Origin: Pseudomonas sp. ANT_H12B
Lineage (GTDB): Bacteria > Pseudomonadota > Gammaproteobacteria > Pseudomonadales > Pseudomonadaceae
Reading direction: 5' to 3'
NCBI RefSeq assembly: GCF_008369325.1
Contig: NZ_VOBI01000004.1
Span: forward strand, 366,499 to 430,498
Length of the DNA: 64,000 nt
Position numbers and translations under genes: made by a program. Of the stretch, positions 63,879-64,000 are shown piece by piece (positions within the stretch are counted from its first letter, which is position 1; each line of letters opens with the position of its first letter). Below the pieces are notes generated by a model, which saw only the letters and a list, made by a program, of their open reading frames with translations, searched no databases and was not told the DNA's origin.

Positions 63879-64000
63879 TGACCCCACAAAGTTGGACGTT
63901 TACCCATCTATGCCTGAGCGGCCTGAGTTCTGTATTCAACAGGACTCAGGCCGTTTAGCTTCAGTCTGATACGCGAGTGATTGTAATACTGGATGTACTC
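63879..64000 (-). mobile_element. End of an IS3-family insertion sequence
   Basis: Terminal sequence TGACCCCACAAAGTTGGACG followed by the 3' end of the transposase. The element continues beyond the window. Confidence 0.8.
63908..64000 (-). CDS. IS3-family transposase OrfB, C-terminal fragment (cut by window)
   Basis: The last 30 residues are readable: YIQYYNHSRIRLKLNGLSPV then EYRTQAAQA and stop. YNHSRIRLKLNGLSPVEYR is the conserved end of the IS3-family DDE integrase-type transposase. The rest lies outside the window, so intactness is unknown. Confidence 0.88.
   Translation of the reverse strand, partial: EYIQYYNHSRIRLKLNGLSPVEYRTQAAQA

Overview
The window is chromosomal DNA of a Pseudomonas, most likely of the P. 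fluorescens group. Three things point there: two tandem cbb3 oxidase operons followed by ccoGHIS-hemN-anr; the core order recR / ybaB-type gene / dnaX / SRP RNA / ligA-zipA-smc / xdh cluster; and many REP/REPIN palindromes of types common in fluorescent pseudomonads. Core genes are GC-rich. The stretch from about 24.7 to 44.2 kb is clearly poorer in GC, most strongly at 26.1-29.3 kb and 32.6-37.9 kb.

Region 1 (1-14.7 kb), micro-aerobic respiration: the end of one cbb3 operon (ccoO'QP), a complete second operon (ccoNOQP), a secreted metallophosphoesterase, the oxidase assembly set ccoG, ccoH, ccoI, ccoS with a TauE/SafE-type membrane protein, then hemN behind a perfect Anr box, and anr itself. 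The oxidases, their copper and heme supply, and their oxygen-responsive regulator sit together.

Region 2 (14.7-24.5 kb), housekeeping: apt, an acyl-CoA dehydrogenase, recR, an NADPH oxidoreductase, a YbaB/EbfC protein, dnaX, a periplasmic solute-binding protein, a PAS-GGDEF-EAL protein and a small XRE regulator.

Region 3 (24.62-44.24 kb), an integrative island of about 19.5 kb inserted in ffs, the SRP RNA gene. A 95-bp exact direct repeat of ffs flanks it (24620-24714 and 44149-44243). The right copy keeps the promoter and native 5' end; the left copy keeps the native terminator. Cargo: a tyrosine integrase, a helicase-like ATPase followed by 1.35 kb of structured non-coding DNA, a TonB/TolA-C protein, a serine resolvase with a res-like site, nuclease genes and an HEPN-like protein. 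The main find is a four-ORF minus-strand operon at 32.7-37.7 kb: helical-repeat protein, histidine-kinase-like ATPase, stand-alone receiver, and receiver fused to an alpha/beta hydrolase with a C-terminal membrane helix. It has the architecture of a Detocs-type two-component anti-phage system with a hydrolase effector instead of the ATP nucleosidase. The kinase gene appears split in two by a frameshift. This operon and an EVE-like/HNH nuclease lie between diverged direct repeats next to the resolvase, suggesting a nested module.

Region 4 (44.4-64 kb), core again: a decayed zinc-ribbon metallopeptidase gene, ligA, zipA, smc, a GntR regulator, the purine-degradation cluster xdhA-xdhB-xdhC-guaD, a second GntR regulator, a BenE-family transporter, a YggL-family protein, dacB (PBP4), and at the right edge the end of an IS3-family element inserted into a REP sequence.
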